Below are positions 3,714 through 5,483 of a stretch of DNA of 5,483 bases, piece after piece. The position numbers and the translations under genes were made by a program. Positions within the stretch are counted from its first letter, which is position 1; every line of letters begins with the position of its first letter. The DNA lies in assembly GCA_900554625.1 (NCBI GenBank), contig USHP01000147.1, positions 1 through 5,483 of the forward strand, given 5' to 3'. This stretch comes from an uncultured Eubacteriales bacterium. GTDB taxonomy: Bacteria > Bacillota > Clostridia > Oscillospirales > Oscillospiraceae. The notes beneath the pieces are model-generated. The model was not told the DNA's origin. It worked only from the letters and a program-made list of their open reading frames with translations, and did no database searches.

Positions 3714-5483
3714 TCAAGCTTCGGGCAGCAGGGGCTCGTTGATGTTCCAGCAGACATAGTAGGTACCGATCTGGCCGGCGACCACGAACTCTTCGGGATA
3801 CTCAGTCTTCAGAGTCTCGATTTCGTTGGTGGGAACGTCGTCGATCAGCTGCCAGGTGCCGTTCTTGAAGTTGGTCAGCATGTTGTTGCTGTCATCGGAC
3901 AGGAAGAACTTGATCTCGTTCATGGAAACTTCGTCAGCGCCATGGAAGTTCTCGTTCTTGGTCAGGGTGATGACGGAGTTGTGCTCCCAGTTGCTCATCT
4001 TGTAAGCACCGTTGGAAACGTAAGTAGAGGGATCGGTAGCCCAAGCCTCGTTGGAAACAACGTCCTCACGAACGGGGAAGTAGGTGGGGAAGGCCAGCAG
4101 CTCGTTCCAGTAAGCAACAGGAGTGTTCAGAGTGACTTCCAGAGTCTTGTCGTCCAGAGCCTTTACAGCCAGCTCAGCGCCTTCGGTACCGGCCCAAACG
4201 TCGGAGTAACCCTTGACAACTTCGAACATGTAGCAGTAGTCAGCAGCCAGTTCCACAGAAGCGGCACGCTTCCAAGCGTACTCGAAGTCATGAGCGGTCA
4301 GATCCTTGCCGTCGGACCACTTCAGGCCGTCCTTCAGGGTGTAGGTGTAGGTGATGGTGCCGTCGTCGTTGGCAACGCCTTCCACCAGCTCCTCAGCGCA
4401 GTCAGGAACGATGACCAGGTTGCCGTTCTCGTCCTGATCCCACTTGGCCAGACCGGCGAACAGGTGAGAAACCAGAGTAGCGCCGTCAACGGTGGAGTTC
4501 AGAGCGGGGTCCAGAGTGTCGGGCTCGGAAGCCATGCAGACGGAGATGGTGTCACCGCTGCCGTTGACAGTGGTGCGGTAGAAGTACTTGTAACCCAGGG
4601 GGTTGCCGAAGTAGCCTTCCACGGAGTCATCCAGCATGTACAGGTCGGTGTAGAAGTACAGAGGAACGATAGCGCCGGTGGACATAACCATGTCCTCAGC
4701 GATGTGCATCAGAGCGTAACGGGTATCGTTGTCGGTGCAGGTCTTGATCAGGGGGATCAGAACGTCGTAGGTCTCAGCCCAGGTGCCGTCCTCAACCTTA
4801 ACGTCGTAGCCGTACTCGGTCAGGTCCAGATCGTAAGCAGCCACAGTAGCGTGGTCGCCCTTGCCGAACTGCACGTCGTTGTTGCCGGAGCCGGTGGTCC
4901 ACATATCCAGGAAGGAGATGGGATCGTTGTAGTCGGCCAGCCAGCCGTTACGGGCGATGGAGTAAGCGCCGTCCTTACGGGAGTTCAGGAAGGTGTTCCA
5001 TTCCTGGTTCTCCAGCTGCAGATTGATACCCACAGCAGCGAAAGCGGACTGCAGATATTCACCGATGGCCTTGTGGGCGTCGCCGGTGTTGTACAGGTAG
5101 GTCAGAGTGGGGAAGTTGGTGAACATGCCGTTTTCGTCAACTTCGTAGTACTTGGACAGAATTTCGTAGGCTTCTGCATAGTTAGCTTCGAAAGCTTCCT
5201 TTGCCGTGTTGTAGTAGCCAACGTAATCCTCGCTGCTGCCGGCATTCTCATAGAACTGAGAGCCGTCGGCATCGGTCATACCCATGGCAACGAAGGAAGA
5301 AGCGGGAACCTGGCCGCCCTGGGTAATTTCCTCAACAATGTAGTTGCGGTCCAGCAGCAGGCTCAGAGCGTAGCGGATTTCGGCCTCAGCAGCAGCGCGG
5401 TCGAGTTCAGCAGCCTCGGTTGCATCTGTCGCAGCAGCGGCAGCGGTGGTGGCAGTGGGTTCGGCGCTTCCGCCACAGGCGGC
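3714..5483 (-). CDS. Circularly permuted OppA-type (family 5) solute-binding lipoprotein, signal peptide cut by window edge
   Basis: Extracytoplasmic binding component of a peptide (or nickel/other family 5) ABC importer, lipid-anchored outside the membrane. 589 codons are present; the 5' end is missing, but the window opens with AACGGS, a lipobox with the lipidated Cys at 5477-5475, so only about 20 codons lie outside. Numbering from that Cys, 1-32 is an Ala/Thr/Glu-rich linker. At 33-44 EIRYALSLLLDR begins what is normally the second half of OppA, with VPASSF, TYLYNTGDAHKAI, SIARNGWLADYNDPISFLDM, and PLGYKYF near 293-299, the usual C-terminus. After RTTVNGSG the normal mature N-terminus follows (DTISVCMASEPDTLDPALN from 309), then the family 5 signature (YTLKDGLKWSDGKDLTAHDF, about 379-398). 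The chain ends at YYVCWNINEPLLPEA, normally mid-protein. Each segment occurs once and there is no internal stop. An ATG at 5285 is internal, not the start. Ligand unknown; no permease gene is in view. Confidence 0.93.
   Translation of the reverse strand, partial: AACGGSAEPTATTAAAAATDATEAAELDRAAAEAEIRYALSLLLDRNYIVEEITQGGQVPASSFVAMGMTDADGSQFYENAGSSEDYVGYYNTAKEAFEANYAEAYEILSKYYEVDENGMFTNFPTLTYLYNTGDAHKAIGEYLQSAFAAVGINLQLENQEWNTFLNSRKDGAYSIARNGWLADYNDPISFLDMWTTGSGNNDVQFGKGDHATVAAYDLDLTEYGYDVKVEDGTWAETYDVLIPLIKTCTDNDTRYALMHIAEDMVMSTGAIVPLYFYTDLYMLDDSVEGYFGNPLGYKYFYRTTVNGSGDTISVCMASEPDTLDPALNSTVDGATLVSHLFAGLAKWDQDENGNLVIVPDCAEELVEGVANDDGTITYTYTLKDGLKWSDGKDLTAHDFEYAWKRAASVELAADYCYMFEVVKGYSDVWAGTEGAELAVKALDDKTLEVTLNTPVAYWNELLAFPTYFPVREDVVSNEAWATDPSTYVSNGAYKMSNWEHNSVITLTKNENFHGADEVSMNEIKFFLSDDSNNMLTNFKNGTWQLIDDVPTNEIETLKTEYPEEFVVAGQIGTYYVCWNINEPLLPEA
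3717..4553 (-). other. Displaced canonical N-terminal half of OppA (domains I and II), placed last
   Basis: This coding segment runs from DTISVCMASEPDTLDPALN to NEPLLPEA. It holds the family 5 signature (about 4263-4352) and the GAYKMSNWEHN region that normally follow the signal peptide. It has no signal peptide or start site of its own at the junction and is read through in frame from the preceding half. Confidence 0.85.
4581..5381 (-). other. Displaced canonical C-terminal half of OppA (mostly lobe/domain III), placed first
   Basis: This coding segment runs from EIRYALSLLLDRNYI to PLGYKYF. In E. coli OppA the matching region starts after the KPPFNDVRVRTALKLGMDR stretch near residue 270 and runs to the C-terminus. 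Here it directly follows the lipoprotein linker. The alignment is from remembered family sequences, not a computed search. Confidence 0.85.
5475..5483 (-). other. Lipobox end (lipidated Cys) of the solute-binding protein
   Basis: The codons read Ala-Ala-Cys and continue Gly-Gly-Ser, matching the end of a type II signal peptide (L-[AS]-[GA]-C). The Leu and hydrophobic core would lie just beyond the right edge. The Cys at 5477-5475 is the predicted first residue of the mature, diacylglyceryl-anchored protein. Confidence 0.8.

Noticed and set aside
5283..5285. ATG at 5285 as start of the solute-binding protein
   Set aside because: The frame is open upstream to the edge, encodes conserved OppA sequence (EIRYALSLLLDRNYI) and a lipobox, so this Met is internal.
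5382..5470. Ala-rich GCN-repeat stretch as a true DNA repeat
   Set aside because: It is an irregular mix of GCT, GCC, GCA and GCG codons in a lipoprotein linker, not a tandem repeat.
3714..5483. Two adjacent OppA fragments or a pseudogene fusion instead of one permuted protein
   Set aside because: There is no stop, frameshift, internal start or signal peptide at the junction. Each canonical segment is present once, the seams complement each other, and the gene has its own lipobox and terminator. Misassembly remains the one alternative to test.

Overview
The window looks like chromosomal DNA of a strictly anaerobic, fairly GC-rich Firmicute (Bacillota), most likely a gut Clostridia/Oscillospirales-type organism. 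The basis is an oxygen-sensitive class III ribonucleotide reductase under tandem NrdR boxes, strong AGGAGG-type ribosome binding sites, sigma-A-like promoters, hairpin plus U-tract terminators, and an OppA-type lipoprotein whose sequence resembles clostridial peptide-binding proteins. The taxon is inferred from style, not from a marker gene. All supported genes lie on the minus strand, so the window is read from right to left.

Right part (3714-5483): a solute-binding lipoprotein of ABC transporter family 5 (OppA/DppA type). It is complete except for most of its signal peptide, which lies beyond the right edge. Its two halves are in the wrong order. After the lipobox and an Ala/Thr-rich linker comes the segment that normally forms the C-terminal half of OppA. 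A short NGSG-type linker follows, and then the segment that normally forms the N-terminal half. The chain ends exactly where the C-terminal half would normally begin. This is the signature of a natural circular permutation and is the main finding of the window. The gene ends in a strong UUCG-loop terminator (3641-3682).

Middle (872-3651): a strong promoter (TTGACT, 17 bp, extended TATGAT) overlaps the U-tract of that terminator. It starts a tight four-gene operon: a SpoU/TrmH-family RNA 2'-O-methyltransferase, a GNAT acetyltransferase, a YbaK/ProX-type aminoacyl-tRNA deacylase, and an APH(3')-like aminoglycoside phosphotransferase homologue. Gaps are 5 and 16 nt, then a 32-nt overlap. The operon closes with a perfect 10-bp hairpin terminator (834-866). 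Three of the four gene families act on RNA or tRNA, or are known from resistance to ribosome-targeting drugs. A translation or antibiotic-tolerance theme is possible but is inference.

Left part (1-719): a promoter with two NrdR boxes 32 bp apart drives nrdD. Only the first 198 codons are in the window: the ATP-cone domain and the start of the glycyl-radical core. No RNA gene, CRISPR array, insertion sequence or attachment site was seen. No gene-free stretch exceeds 300 bases; the longest is 597-871, which holds the nrdD leader, promoter, NrdR boxes and the operon terminator.
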